Shown one piece after another: positions 17,503-34,294 of a stretch of 64,000 bases of DNA (the stretch's first letter is position 1; each line of letters starts with the position of its first letter). Below the pieces are notes generated by a model. It saw nothing but the letters and a program-made list of their open reading frames with translations, ran no database searches and was not told the origin of the DNA. Source of the stretch: Sphingomonas aurantiaca (lineage in GTDB: Bacteria; Pseudomonadota; Alphaproteobacteria; Sphingomonadales; Sphingomonadaceae). The position numbers were made by a program, and so were the translations under genes. The stretch covers positions 62,001-126,000 of the forward strand of contig NZ_QAOG01000002.1 in NCBI RefSeq assembly GCF_003050705.1, in the 5' to 3' direction.

Positions 17503-17538
17503 AAAAAAGGCCGCCGCCCGGTGTCCCGGACGGCGGCC
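17503..17538 (-). terminator. Intrinsic terminator of rpoB-rpoC
   Basis: On the minus strand a 13-base-pair stem with one mismatch (GGCCGCCGTCCGG / CCGGGCGGCGGCC) is followed by six T residues, 39 bases after the rpoC stop. This is a textbook strong intrinsic terminator. Confidence 0.9.
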
Positions 17539-17576
17539 ATTTCCTTAGTTGGCGCCGAGGCGTCCGACGAAACCGA

Positions 17577-21863
<4,287 letters not shown>

Positions 21864-21883
21864 GAGCTGTCCTTAGGAAAAAT

Positions 21884-22025
21884 CTTCCCCCCTACCGCTT
21901 GCGGGAGGGGGAGGGGCCCAGCCTCTTCAGGCTGGGAGGGGGTGGGCGCCCGGCATCGGCGTCGTGTTTCGCTGCCGGCCGGGAGCCCACCCCTCGGCCC
22001 CCTCCCGCGAGCGGGAGGGGAGGGC
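21884..22025. repeat. C/G-rich interspersed palindromic repeat (family A) between rpoB and rpoC
   Basis: Large imperfect palindrome: outer arms of CTACCGCTTGCGGGAGGGGG type at the left and CCCCTCCCGCGAGCGGGAGG at the right, with internal hairpins (CCCAGCCTCTTCAGGCTGGG; CCGGCATCGGC). It fills nearly the whole rpoB-rpoC gap. It resembles the element after the OFA transporter gene. Confidence 0.7.
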
Positions 22026-22032
22026 ACAGGAG

Positions 22033-26187
<4,155 letters not shown>

Positions 26188-26269
26188 AGGTTTAATTTGC
26201 CCTCAAAAAACTGACGGGTCAGCCGTAAATTCGTGCTTGGGAACCCCCAAGCGGGACGCACGTTCACGC

Positions 26270-26299
26270 AAAAAGGCCGCTCGCATCAGGTGCGGCGGC
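26270..26299 (-). terminator. Terminator-like hairpin (possible attenuator) in the rpoB leader
   Basis: On the minus strand GCCGC-CGCA-CCTGA-TGCG-A-GCGGC forms a nine-base-pair stem with one bulged base, followed by CTTTTT. It lies about 80 bases after the predicted rpoB promoter and 83 bases before the ATG. A second, smaller hairpin (GCTTGGG/CCCAAGC, 26235-26252) follows. No upstream minus-strand gene exists for it to terminate, so it is either a true leader attenuator or the remnant of a lost rplL-rpoB junction. The rest of the 377-base gap 26188-26564 holds the promoter and no gene that I can see. Confidence 0.6.
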
Positions 26300-26384
26300 T
26301 CTCAGCGTATGAAACCTCGGTATCCAATACGATCGACACGCTGCGCGACGGCATGTCATTTCCCGGATGCTGTGGTGAGCTGCG

Positions 26385-26413
26385 GATATAGGCGTGGCAC
26401 GGCGTCATGTCAA
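26385..26413 (-). promoter_or_regulatory. Predicted sigma-70-type promoter for rpoB-rpoC
   Basis: On the minus strand TTGACA (26413-26408) is separated by 17 bases from TATATC (26390-26385). Both boxes and the spacing are near consensus for the housekeeping sigma factor. The expected transcript would have a leader of roughly 190 bases before the rpoB ATG. Confidence 0.6.
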
Positions 26414-26564
26414 AGGGGGAAGGGGTCACCGTGTCGCCCGATCGCAGGCCGGGTCCTTTCGGACCGTCGTTACCGACGAAAATACTATAGATTGTGCGTC
26501 CCCCGCGCAGCTAGGCGCATCCACGGTAGGACCTCGATCGTATACGCATGGGGAATACGGCAGG

Positions 26565-27062
26565 ATGAACGACAAAGTGGTAAGCCAAAGCGTTGGAGTG
26601 CAACCAGCCTCGGACGAGGATCGCGCGAACTGGGCGCGGCTGATCGACGATCACCGGCATATTGCCGCGCAGTGCGTCGAGATCGCTGACCTGGCGCAGG
26701 GGCCGCGTGAGCAGAGCGGGCCGGCGTCGCGCAAGCTGATCGAGCTCGCGATCACCGTGGCCAGGCATCTCGACGTCGAGGACGAGGTGATCGACCGCAC
26801 CGTCATCGCGATGGAGCCGCGGTTTTCGGCCGACACGATCGCGATGATGGAGGAGGACCTCGATATCCTCCGGTCCGACTGGAAGGTGTTTATCAGTCGT
26901 TGGCTGCCGGTGATCGCGCCAAGTGAGTGGGAGGCGTTCGGCGTCGAGGCGGAGTCGATGCTCGATCGCCTGTCGAGCCAGGTGATGCTCGAAACCGAAA
27001 TCCTCTACGACCACGCGCTGCGTGACGGCGTGGTCCGTGCCGGTGGTGCGGTGTTGCACTGA
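26565..27062 (+). CDS. Hemerythrin-like (HHE) domain protein
   Basis: A 165-residue, all-helical cytosolic protein. Spaced metal-ligand candidates fit the HHE cation-binding domain: LIDDHRHIAAQCVEI near residue 30, VARHLDVEDEVID near 67 (H-x4-E), and VMLETEILYDHAL near the C-terminus. Hemerythrin-like domains bind a di-iron centre and sense or buffer oxygen, nitric oxide or iron. ATG 26565 is the first in-frame start with conserved sequence; the AGG before it is close. The gene is divergent from rpoB and isolated, so its context says little. Confidence 0.65.
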   Translation: MNDKVVSQSVGVQPASDEDRANWARLIDDHRHIAAQCVEIADLAQGPREQSGPASRKLIELAITVARHLDVEDEVIDRTVIAMEPRFSADTIAMMEEDLDILRSDWKVFISRWLPVIAPSEWEAFGVEAESMLDRLSSQVMLETEILYDHALRDGVVRAGGAVLH

Positions 27063-27124
27063 GCCGAGGGGGCGACGGCGACCTACGCTATCGTCGTGTA
27101 CAAGTAGTACCGCTAAACCCTGCC

Positions 27125-27226
27125 ACCCCGGCGAAGGCCGGGGTCCAATTGGTGAGGTGGCGGTAACGAAGCGTTGCGCTCAACTATCGGCGTCCCCCAA
27201 TTGGGCCCCGGCCTTCGCCGGGATGG
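27125..27226. repeat. REP/BIME-like inverted pair (family B)
   Basis: Two head-to-head copies of a ~28-base unit built on the palindrome ACCCCGGC-GAAG-GCCGGGGT, each followed by CCAATTGG, separated by about 45 bases. The same design recurs at two other intergenic sites in the window. The 200-base gap between the hemerythrin-like gene and the M15 peptidase gene holds nothing else recognisable. Confidence 0.8.
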
Positions 27227-27262
27227 CGTCTGTGTAGATTGCCAGCGCAACTCCGCTCCTAG

Positions 27263-28009
27263 CTACCGCCGCTTCTTCTTCGACGGCACAGCGACCACCG
27301 GAGCCACCGGCACGGGCGGCTGCGTCGTCACCCTCACGACGATCGGCACGATACCAGGATCCGCGGGATATTGCCGCCGCGCGCGCGCGAACACGAAACG
27401 CGCCTTGGCAGCGCCGAGCGCGCTTTCGCTCGCGCCAACCCAGCGCCAGTGCCACGGCTCCCATTTCACATTCTGCTTGTTGCCGCCGGGAAAGCTCTGC
27501 TCGAACCCGAACCGCGGCGCATTGGCGCGGAGCCAGCGCGCGGCGGGGGTGGCGGCCATGCACGCCTCCGCGTCCGGACACCCGTTGGCCGGACGCACCG
27601 CGAAGTCGAGCGCATAGCCGGTCGAGTGCTCGCTATAGCCCGGGGGCGCGACCGAGATCGCCCGGTCGGCCGCGCTGCTCGACTCGCCGCGACAGAAGAC
27701 GCTGCGCTGGCGGGCGATCGAGCGCTGGCACGACAGCGCGCGGAGCTGGCCCATCACCGCCGGATCGCTCTGGGCCGCGGCGAACAGCCGCAGCAGGTCG
27801 GGCAAGATATCGGCACGTACCACGCACGGATTGCCCACCGAATATTCGGAGGGCAGCGTGACGAGCTCGGTCTCGGGCGCGTCGCCGTAAGGCAGATGCC
27901 CGAAGGCGCGGCCGTCGGGGGCGATCGCCGCGCTCTGCCCCTCGCACAGTTGCGCGTCCGCGATGGTCGGGGCGAAGAGGAGCGCGAGGGCCAGTGTGCG
28001 GTGCAACAT
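27263..28009 (-). CDS. M15-family D-alanyl-D-alanine carboxypeptidase (VanY-like), exported
   Basis: Zinc peptidase predicted to trim peptidoglycan stem peptides in the periplasm. The 248-residue protein has a signal peptide (MLHRTLALALLFAPTIADA) and the M15 zinc motif YSEHSTGYALDFAV (His and Asp ligands) around residue 165, with the third ligand in WEPWHWRWVG near 212. Six Cys in the mature part could form disulfides. The C-terminus ends in a basic KKKRR. ATG 28009 places the signal peptide correctly; a frame start at 28063 would run into the divergent pseudouridine synthase gene. The resemblance to so-called extensin-like bacterial proteins is only in the fold. Confidence 0.85.
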   Translation of the reverse strand: MLHRTLALALLFAPTIADAQLCEGQSAAIAPDGRAFGHLPYGDAPETELVTLPSEYSVGNPCVVRADILPDLLRLFAAAQSDPAVMGQLRALSCQRSIARQRSVFCRGESSSAADRAISVAPPGYSEHSTGYALDFAVRPANGCPDAEACMAATPAARWLRANAPRFGFEQSFPGGNKQNVKWEPWHWRWVGASESALGAAKARFVFARARRQYPADPGIVPIVVRVTTQPPVPVAPVVAVPSKKKRR

Positions 28010-28057
28010 CGACGCGGGCTCTGGCACGCAGGCGCTAATGATGGCAAGGGCGGCGCC

Positions 28058-28771
28058 ATGCATGGTGAACGCGTACTCTTCCTCGACGGCGAGGCCCTGG
28101 TGATCGACAAGCCCGCAGGGCTGCCGGTCGATCCGCCCCGCGATGGCTCGTTGAGCCTCGAAAATCATCTCGAAAGCCTGAAGTTCGGGTTTCAGCGCTG
28201 GCCCAAGGCCGTCCACCGGCTCGACCGCGACACGAGCGGCTGTCTGCTCCTGTCGCGCAATCCCAAGGCGCATGCCCGGTTGCAGCAGGCGTTCGAGCAG
28301 GGCCTCGTGTCGAAGCGCTACGTCGCGCTGCTCGACGGCGTGGTCGAGGGCACGTCCGGCCTGATCGAGATGGCGCTGGGCAAGGTCAGCACCGCCGAGA
28401 CCGGCTGGCGGATGGTCGAGGATCCCAACGGCAAGAAGTCGCGCACCAAGTGGCGCGTGCTCGAGATCAAGGACGGGCGCTCGCTGGTCGAGTTCCTGCC
28501 CGAGACCGGCCGCACGCACCAGATCCGCGTCCACGCGGCCAGCGGGCTCGGCGCGCCGGTGGTCGGCGACGGCGTGTACGGCAAGGCGGATGGCCTCGGC
28601 ATGATGCTGCATGCGCAGCGGCTGATCGTGCCGCGCGCGGGCAAGCCCGACGTGCTCGCCGAAGCGCCGCTGCCGGAGCGCTTCGCCAAGGCCGGGTTCG
28701 CCGACGAGGCCGCGCCTGCGCCCGCTGCAGTTGCGACCGACGTCGTGACGCCTGCACCCACCGACGATTGA
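28058..28771 (+). CDS. RluA-family RNA pseudouridine synthase
   Basis: Converts specific uridines in rRNA or tRNA to pseudouridine. The 237-residue protein has the RluA catalytic motif VHRLDRDTSGCLLLSRN (catalytic Asp in HRLDRDT, about residue 55), the VIDKPAGLPV motif II segment near residue 17, and the ETGRTHQIRVHAASG motif III near 155. It lacks an N-terminal S4 domain, like RluA/TruC-type members. The C-terminal ~20 residues are an Ala/Pro-rich tail. ATG 28058 follows an AAGGGCGG ribosome-binding site. It is 48 bases from the divergent M15 peptidase and 21 bases before arfB. Target site unknown. Confidence 0.92.
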   Translation: MHGERVLFLDGEALVIDKPAGLPVDPPRDGSLSLENHLESLKFGFQRWPKAVHRLDRDTSGCLLLSRNPKAHARLQQAFEQGLVSKRYVALLDGVVEGTSGLIEMALGKVSTAETGWRMVEDPNGKKSRTKWRVLEIKDGRSLVEFLPETGRTHQIRVHAASGLGAPVVGDGVYGKADGLGMMLHAQRLIVPRAGKPDVLAEAPLPERFAKAGFADEAAPAPAAVATDVVTPAPTDD

Positions 28772-28792
28772 GCGGCCCGAGGGAAGACGCGG

Positions 28793-29218
28793 ATGGTCGC
28801 GATCCCGATAACCCGGTCCATCTCGATCGATGACAGCGAACTGATCGAGAGCACGACCCGGTCGGGCGGTCCCGGTGGGCAGCACGTCAACACGACCGAT
28901 AGCGCGGTGATCCTGCGGTTCGATGTCGGCCTGTCGCCGGGATTGCCGCTGGCGGTGAAGAACCGGATCGCGGTGCTCGCCGGATCGCGGCTGACGCGCG
29001 ACGGCGTGCTGGTGCTGCGGAGCGAGGGATCGCGGTCGCAACTGCTCAACCGGCAGGAGGTTCGCGAGCGGCTCGTCGCGCTGATCAAGGACGCCACGAT
29101 CGTCCCCAAGGCGCGTCGCGCGACCAAGCCGTCCAAGGCGGCGAAGGCACGCCGCGTCGATACCAAGAAGGTGCGCAGCGGCGTGAAGGCCGGGCGGGGC
29201 AAGGTCCGCGACGATTGA
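28793..29218 (+). CDS. arfB: Alternative ribosome-rescue peptidyl-tRNA hydrolase ArfB
   Basis: Releases peptides from ribosomes stalled without a stop codon. The 141-residue protein has the class-I release-factor domain with the GGQ catalytic motif (RSGGPGGQHVNTTDSAV, about residues 23-39) and no codon-recognition domain. The C-terminal tail is strongly basic (KARRATKPSKAAKARRVDTKKVRSG...), as required for insertion into the empty mRNA channel. Length matches the family (~140). It follows the pseudouridine synthase closely, so both may be co-transcribed. Confidence 0.95.
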   Translation: MVAIPITRSISIDDSELIESTTRSGGPGGQHVNTTDSAVILRFDVGLSPGLPLAVKNRIAVLAGSRLTRDGVLVLRSEGSRSQLLNRQEVRERLVALIKDATIVPKARRATKPSKAAKARRVDTKKVRSGVKAGRGKVRDD

Positions 29219-29282
29219 GCGCCGGCGCGACAGAGCGACGATCAAAGCGACAAAACATTGCCGCGGAGCTCCGCCCCAAAAC

Positions 29283-29368
29283 CCGTCACCCCAGCGAAAG
29301 CTGGGGTATCCTTGAGGAACGGGCAATGCGCGCCAACATGGAGACCCCAGCGTTCGCTGGGGTGACGG
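29283..29368. repeat. REP/BIME-like inverted pair (family B)
   Basis: Inverted pair of the unit CCGTCACCCCAGCGAAAGCTGGGG (left) and CCCCAGCGTTCGCTGGGGTGACGG (right), each arm itself a hairpin, with about 40 bases between. It sits in the arfB to msrC intergenic region. Confidence 0.82.
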
Positions 29369-29424
29369 ACTGACGGACGTGCGAGCCTCCTCGCTCCATA
29401 ACGCCGCCGACCAAGGAAGAAGAC

Positions 29425-29910
29425 ATGTACCAGTTCGATATCGCCGCCGGCAGCAAGGCCGATCTCTACCGCGACCTGCTCGCCGCGCTCGATGCGCTCA
29501 CTGCGGACGAGCGTGATCCGATCGCCAACATGGCCAACGCCGCCGCGCTGGTGTGGGAATATCTGCCCGACCTGAACTGGGCGGGCTTCTACCGGATGGT
29601 CAAAGGCGAACTCGTGCTCGGGCCGTTCCAGGGCAAGGTCGCCTGCATCCGCATCCCGGTCGGCAAGGGCGTCTGCGGCGCTGCCGCCGAGACGCTGACG
29701 ACGCAGCTGGTCGAGGACGTGCACGCCTTTCCCGGGCATATCGCCTGCGACGCCGCGAGCCGCTCCGAACTGGTGGTGCCGGTGACGAAGGACGGCGTGC
29801 TGATCGCGGTGCTCGACCTCGACAGCCCCGAGCCCGCGCGGTTCGATGCCGAGGACGCAGCGGGGTGCGAGGCGCTCGCGGCGTTGCTCGGCGAACGCCT
29901 GCGGGGGTGA
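29425..29910 (+). CDS. msrC: Free methionine-(R)-sulfoxide reductase (GAF domain)
   Basis: Reduces free L-methionine-(R)-sulfoxide using thioredoxin, part of oxidative damage repair in the cytosol. The 161-residue protein is a single GAF domain with the family signature NWAGFYRM and three cysteines at 74, 84 and 108. Their spacing (10 and 24 residues) equals that of the E. coli enzyme (84, 94, 118), where they form the catalytic and resolving set. The ATG is preceded by AAGGAAGAAG. The gene stands alone between a REP element and the RcnB-like gene. Confidence 0.93.
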   Translation: MYQFDIAAGSKADLYRDLLAALDALTADERDPIANMANAAALVWEYLPDLNWAGFYRMVKGELVLGPFQGKVACIRIPVGKGVCGAAAETLTTQLVEDVHAFPGHIACDAASRSELVVPVTKDGVLIAVLDLDSPEPARFDAEDAAGCEALAALLGERLRG

Positions 29911-30021
29911 CCCGTTTCGGGACTGTGCGCAAACTGGTGAGTCCCCCGGCGCTTTGGTAAGCAACCGGTCAAGATATTCGGCGTTTGCGCGGGATACGGT
30001 GGCAAAACCAGGGAGACGGAC

Positions 30022-31101
30022 ATGCGGGGCCTTTTGATCGCTGGCGTGGGAATGGCGCTGGCTGGCAGTGGCGCAGCGGATGCGCAGCAGCGCCCGGGCG
30101 CAAGTTACGGTGTCCCGGGCGTCGCGATGCAGGCCCCGATGCAGACGCCCAAACGCCCCGGTCCGATCGCGGCGCGTCCTCCCGTCGTCCACACGTCGTC
30201 GCAGCAGGTGGACGGTCACCGCGCGCCGCGCTGGGGCAGCAAGATCGGCGGCCGCTGGTGGGGCGGGGCGAATGCGCCCGGCGGCTGGGCCGCCTATCGC
30301 CGGCCCAATCGTGGCTGGGCAGTACCGGGCTACTGGAACGCGCCGCGCTTCTACGTCGACGACTGGTCGACCTATGACCTGCCCCAGCCGCCGGCGGGGT
30401 ATCGCTGGGCGCGCTATTATGACGACGCGGTGCTGATCGATCCGCGAGGCTCGGTCTACGACACCGTCAGCGGTACCGACTGGGACCGCTATGACTCGGA
30501 CGGCTATGCGCGCGTCGCACCGGGCGCGTACGCGCAGACCGACTCGGTCTATGCCGGTCCGGCGGACCGTGGTTCCGTCCCACCCTATGCCGATCGCCAG
30601 CCGCGCCGCGACTCCGGTCTTGGCGGTGCCGCGATCGGTGCGGTGGCGGGCGGTGCTGCCGGCAACCTGATCGCAGGGCGCGGCAACCGGCTAGGCGGCA
30701 CGCTGATCGGCGCCGGCGTCGGTGCCGCGGCGGGCTATGCGATCGACAAGGCCGAGGACCGCGGCCGTCGCCCTCTGCCGCCACCACCGGCGAGCTATGG
30801 TGCACGCTACGCCCCGCCGTCGCCAGCCTATGCGGAGGATTACCCGATATACGACGCGCCGCCGGTATCGCCGGCCGCACGCTATCCGCAACCGCAGCGC
30901 TATGCCTCGGCGCCCGGCGGAACCTGGGTATCGTCCGACGGGATGACGACGGTGACGACGACCAGCGGCACCGTGTATCCCACCGGTGCGACGACCGTCG
31001 TGGTACAGTCCGCGCCGATCGTAACGACCACGACCACGACCGACTATTACGACTCCGTGTCCTACGTCCCACGCAAGGCCTGGCGAAAGCGCGCCCGCTA
31101 G
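30022..31101 (+). CDS. RcnB-like periplasmic protein with glycine-zipper segment
   Basis: Exported protein of 359 residues. After a signal peptide (LLIAGVGMALAGSGAADA) and a Pro/Trp-rich region, residues about 112-150 match the RcnB domain (DDWSTYDLPQPPAGYRWARYYDDAVLID), known from nickel/cobalt homeostasis. A glycine zipper follows (GGAAIGAVAGGAAGNLIAG...GTLIGAGVGAAAGYAID, about 194-236), which usually inserts into or associates with membranes. The last ~110 residues are Tyr/Pro-rich and then Thr-rich (TTTTTTDYYDSVSYVPR). The RcnB plus zipper combination is common in Sphingomonas. Metal binding here is not shown; the role is probably envelope related. Confidence 0.8.
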   Translation: MRGLLIAGVGMALAGSGAADAQQRPGASYGVPGVAMQAPMQTPKRPGPIAARPPVVHTSSQQVDGHRAPRWGSKIGGRWWGGANAPGGWAAYRRPNRGWAVPGYWNAPRFYVDDWSTYDLPQPPAGYRWARYYDDAVLIDPRGSVYDTVSGTDWDRYDSDGYARVAPGAYAQTDSVYAGPADRGSVPPYADRQPRRDSGLGGAAIGAVAGGAAGNLIAGRGNRLGGTLIGAGVGAAAGYAIDKAEDRGRRPLPPPPASYGARYAPPSPAYAEDYPIYDAPPVSPAARYPQPQRYASAPGGTWVSSDGMTTVTTTSGTVYPTGATTVVVQSAPIVTTTTTTDYYDSVSYVPRKAWRKRAR

Positions 31102-31122
31102 CGCGCGACCGTCGCCCCGTCT

Positions 31123-31166
31123 GAGGCCCTCCCGCCACGCGCCTGATCGCGTCGCGGCAGGGTCTC
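31123..31166 (+). terminator. Imperfect stem-loop after the RcnB-like gene
   Basis: GAGgCCCTcCCGCcaCGCG-CCTGAT-CGCGtcGCGGcAGGGtCTC folds into a long stem with small symmetric internal loops, 21 bases after the stop codon. No T-tract follows. It may end the RcnB-like transcript and insulate the locus downstream. Confidence 0.4.
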
Positions 31167-31259
31167 CGCAGTCTCGAAGATCGTCCGGCCGTCGCCTGGT
31201 TCCAGGGGGCGGCTTTCGCGTGCCCTGCGCAGGTCGATTTCCCGACAAATACGAATATA

Positions 31260-31276
31260 GAATATCGTATATTATA
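31260..31276. promoter_or_regulatory. Candidate regulon operator, site 1 (TonB receptor promoter)
   Basis: The minus strand reads TATAATATACGATATTC, 15 of 17 identical to the site upstream of the arabinofuranosidase gene (39555-39571). It lies directly upstream of a possible TTGACA -35 box (31278-31283) and 64 bases before the receptor ATG. Such an AT-rich word is rare in this GC-rich sequence. The regulator is probably the GntR protein encoded at 49316. Confidence 0.6.
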
Positions 31277-31339
31277 TTTGACATCGTTTCGGCGACGTGA
31301 TGGATTGCGCGCAACATCCAAACAGGAGCGCGGGCACTC

Positions 31340-34279
31340 ATGACATTTCCGGTCGCAAAACTTCGCCAACGGTCGAGCATCGGTGCGATGCTCGCGATGC
31401 TGCTGTCGTCGGGCGCCTATGCACAGGTGCTCCCCGCGCCGCAGCCCGGCACCGAATCGACTCCCGATGACGCGATCGTGGTGACGGGCACGCGCATCCG
31501 CCGCCCCGACTTGGCGAGCAACAGCCCGATCACCTCGGTGACCGACCAGGAGATCAAATATCAGGGCGCGGTCAACGTCGAGAACGTGCTCAACCGCCTG
31601 CCGCAGTTCACCGCGGACGCAAACGAGAACGTCTCGAACGGATCGGACGGCACCGCGAACATCAACCTGCGCAACCTCGGCTCGAACCGCACGCTGATCC
31701 TGCTCAACGGCCAGCGTCTGCTGCCGCAGCAGGCGATCGATCTGAACTTCGTGCCATCCGCGCTGATCGAACGCGTCGACGTGGTCAGCGGGGGCGCATC
31801 CGCCGTGTACGGGTCCGACGCGGTCGCGGGCGTCGTCAACTTCGTGCTGAAGGATCATCTCGACGGGTTGCGGATCGACGTGCAGTCGGGGCTCGGCGTG
31901 CACACCAACGACAACAGCGCAGTCCGCAACGTCCTGACCACGCGCGGCTATGCGAACGCGCCGGGGCGAGTCGCCGATGGCGGCAAGCAGGATCTCAACG
32001 CGGCGTACGGCAAGAATTTCGCGGGCGGGCGCGGCAACATCACCGTTTATGGCGGCTATCGTCACACCGATCCGGTGCTGCAGGCGAACCGCGACGTCTC
32101 CGCCTGCGCACTGAACCCCTCGGACTCGGCCGGCACCGGCCTGGTCTGCGGCGGATCGAGCAACACGCCGACCGGAACGTTCGTACCGCTCGGCGGCCCG
32201 AACGCGGGCAAGACGCTGACCAACAATGCCAACGGCACGCAGACCTGGGTCCCGTACACCTCGGCCTATGCGTACAACTACGCGCCGACCAACTACTTCC
32301 AGCGCTCCGACGAGCGCTACACCGGCGGCGCGTTCGCCAAGTTCGAAATCGCGCCGATCGCCGAAGTCTATGGCAGCTTCATGTACATGAAGGACCACAC
32401 CTTCTCGCAGGTCGCGCCGTCCGCGCTGTTCCTCGGCACGACGTTTACCGTCCCCTGCAACAACCCGCTGATGAGCGCGTCGCAGCAGCAGTCGCTCTGC
32501 GGCGCGGCGGCGGGGACGAGCGCGACCCAGGACACGCTGATCGGCTATCGCCTCGGCTCGGGCCAGTCGCGCCGCGACGACCTGCGCCACCAGGATTATC
32601 GCTATTCGGCCGGCGTCCGCGGCGATCTCGGCCACGGCTTCCGCTACGACGTCAACTATCTGCACTCGCTCGTGAAACTCAACGAGACCTATTTGAACAA
32701 CGTCGACAATGTGAAGGCGCAGCGCGCGCTCGACGTGGTCAGCGTCAACGGCGTGCCGACCTGCCGCTCGGTCATCGACGGTAGCGACCCGGCGTGCGTG
32801 CCGATCAACGTGTTCCAGGCGAACGCGATCACCGACACGCAGGGCGCATACCTGTTTTCCGAGAGCAACACCGCGTCGCGCAACGTGCTAGACGTCATCT
32901 CCGCGAACGTGAACGGCGATCTCGGGACGTTCGGTATCACCAGCCCCTGGGCCAAGCGCGGCGTCAGCATCGCGCTGGGCGGCGAGCATCGCCGCGAGAC
33001 GCTCAACTTCACCGCCGACGACATCGCCAAGCAGGGCGGCACCACCGACTCGGACGGGCGCATCTCGGTCAACGAAGGCTATGGCGAGATCGAAATCCCG
33101 ATCCTGCAGGACCTGCCGTTCGCGCACGAGCTGACACTAAACGGTGGTCTGCGCTACTCCGCCTATCGCAACTCGCAGCAATCGACCGGACTGAAATCGA
33201 AGTACAATGTCTGGACCTACAAGGGCGAGGCGAGCTGGGCGCCGGTCAAGGACGCGCGGTTCCGCTTCAGCTACAACCGCGCGATCCGCGCGCCCAATAT
33301 CGGCGAGCTGTTCGGGTCGCGCTCGATCGGCAACGTCTCCGCGCAGGATCCGTGTTCGGGCGCGTCGCCGAGCGCGTCGATCGACATCTGCCGGCTAACT
33401 GGCGTGACTCAGGCGCAATATGGCAACATCGTCGAATGCCCGTCGGATACCTGCTCGGCGCAATTTGGCGGCAACGCCGCGCTCAAGCCCGAAAAGGCGG
33501 ACACCTATACCGCGGGGCTGGTGCTGACGCCGCGCATCATGCGCAACCTGACGCTGACCGCGGATTATTATCACATCAAGGTGAAGGACTATATCAGCTC
33601 GGTCGATCCGTCGCTGGCGATCAGCCAGTGCGTGGCGGCGAGCGATCCGTTCTATTGCGGGCTGTTCACGCGCGATCCGCGCTCGGGCGCTCTGTTCGGC
33701 AGCAACGGCTATATCGTCTCGACGACGTATAATACGGGGTCTCTCACGACGTCGGGGATCGACCTGACCGCGGACTACACGCTGGGGATCGGCGCGCTGG
33801 GCAAGCTCAACCTCAACATGGTCGGCACGCGGCTGATCTCGCAGGAATCGGAGCCGTTGAAGGGGCTCGGCAGCTATGACTGCAAGGGTCTGTACGGGTA
33901 CACCTGCGGCCAGCCCAACCCGAAGTGGCGGCACGTGATGCGGACGACATGGACGATGCCGCAGGGCGCGAGCATCTCGGTGTCGTGGCGGCATATCGAT
34001 CAGGTCAAACTGTCGTCGCTCTCTGACAACACCTTCCTCGCGGGGACGCCGAGCGTGATCAACCGCAAGATCTCGGCGTATGACTATATCGATCTGGCCG
34101 GCACGCTCGCGGTCGGCGAGGGGCTCCAGCTTCGGGCGGGCGTCAACAACCTGTTCGACAAGGATCCGCCCGCGATCGCCTCGGGCATCCTGTCGTCGTT
34201 CGGCAACGGCAATACCTATCCGGGCGTGTATGACGTGCTGGGCCGCACGCTGTTCGTCGGCGCGACGGTGAACTTCTGA
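31340..34279 (+). CDS. TonB-dependent receptor of the hydroxyproline-glycoprotein locus
   Basis: Outer-membrane receptor of 979 residues. It has a signal peptide (ending SGAYA), the TonB-box-like DDAIVVTGTRIRRPD (about residues 45-60), a plug domain with NLRNLGSNRTLILLNGQRLLPQQ and YGSDAVAGVVNFVLKD, and a long barrel with Cys pairs in extracellular loops (for example around 255-275 and 375-390), ending in an aromatic residue (VNF). It belongs to the Sphingomonad/Xanthomonad class that imports oligosaccharides or peptides. It is the first gene of the catabolic block, 15 bases before a Tat-exported GH2 glycosidase, so its ligand is probably a plant glycan or glycopeptide. Confidence 0.93.
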   Translation: MTFPVAKLRQRSSIGAMLAMLLSSGAYAQVLPAPQPGTESTPDDAIVVTGTRIRRPDLASNSPITSVTDQEIKYQGAVNVENVLNRLPQFTADANENVSNGSDGTANINLRNLGSNRTLILLNGQRLLPQQAIDLNFVPSALIERVDVVSGGASAVYGSDAVAGVVNFVLKDHLDGLRIDVQSGLGVHTNDNSAVRNVLTTRGYANAPGRVADGGKQDLNAAYGKNFAGGRGNITVYGGYRHTDPVLQANRDVSACALNPSDSAGTGLVCGGSSNTPTGTFVPLGGPNAGKTLTNNANGTQTWVPYTSAYAYNYAPTNYFQRSDERYTGGAFAKFEIAPIAEVYGSFMYMKDHTFSQVAPSALFLGTTFTVPCNNPLMSASQQQSLCGAAAGTSATQDTLIGYRLGSGQSRRDDLRHQDYRYSAGVRGDLGHGFRYDVNYLHSLVKLNETYLNNVDNVKAQRALDVVSVNGVPTCRSVIDGSDPACVPINVFQANAITDTQGAYLFSESNTASRNVLDVISANVNGDLGTFGITSPWAKRGVSIALGGEHRRETLNFTADDIAKQGGTTDSDGRISVNEGYGEIEIPILQDLPFAHELTLNGGLRYSAYRNSQQSTGLKSKYNVWTYKGEASWAPVKDARFRFSYNRAIRAPNIGELFGSRSIGNVSAQDPCSGASPSASIDICRLTGVTQAQYGNIVECPSDTCSAQFGGNAALKPEKADTYTAGLVLTPRIMRNLTLTADYYHIKVKDYISSVDPSLAISQCVAASDPFYCGLFTRDPRSGALFGSNGYIVSTTYNTGSLTTSGIDLTADYTLGIGALGKLNLNMVGTRLISQESEPLKGLGSYDCKGLYGYTCGQPNPKWRHVMRTTWTMPQGASISVSWRHIDQVKLSSLSDNTFLAGTPSVINRKISAYDYIDLAGTLAVGEGLQLRAGVNNLFDKDPPAIASGILSSFGNGNTYPGVYDVLGRTLFVGATVNF

Positions 34280-34294
34280 CGGTGGGATGACATC

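Noticed and set aside
26540..26546. GTATACG word upstream of the hemerythrin-like gene as another regulon operator
   Set aside because: It lacks the trailing RTAT half and the flanking AT-rich context; probably chance.
27263..28009. The M15 peptidase as an extensin-like part of the glycoprotein locus
   Set aside because: Its motifs are of a peptidoglycan carboxypeptidase; it is outside the operator-marked block and separated by unrelated genes.
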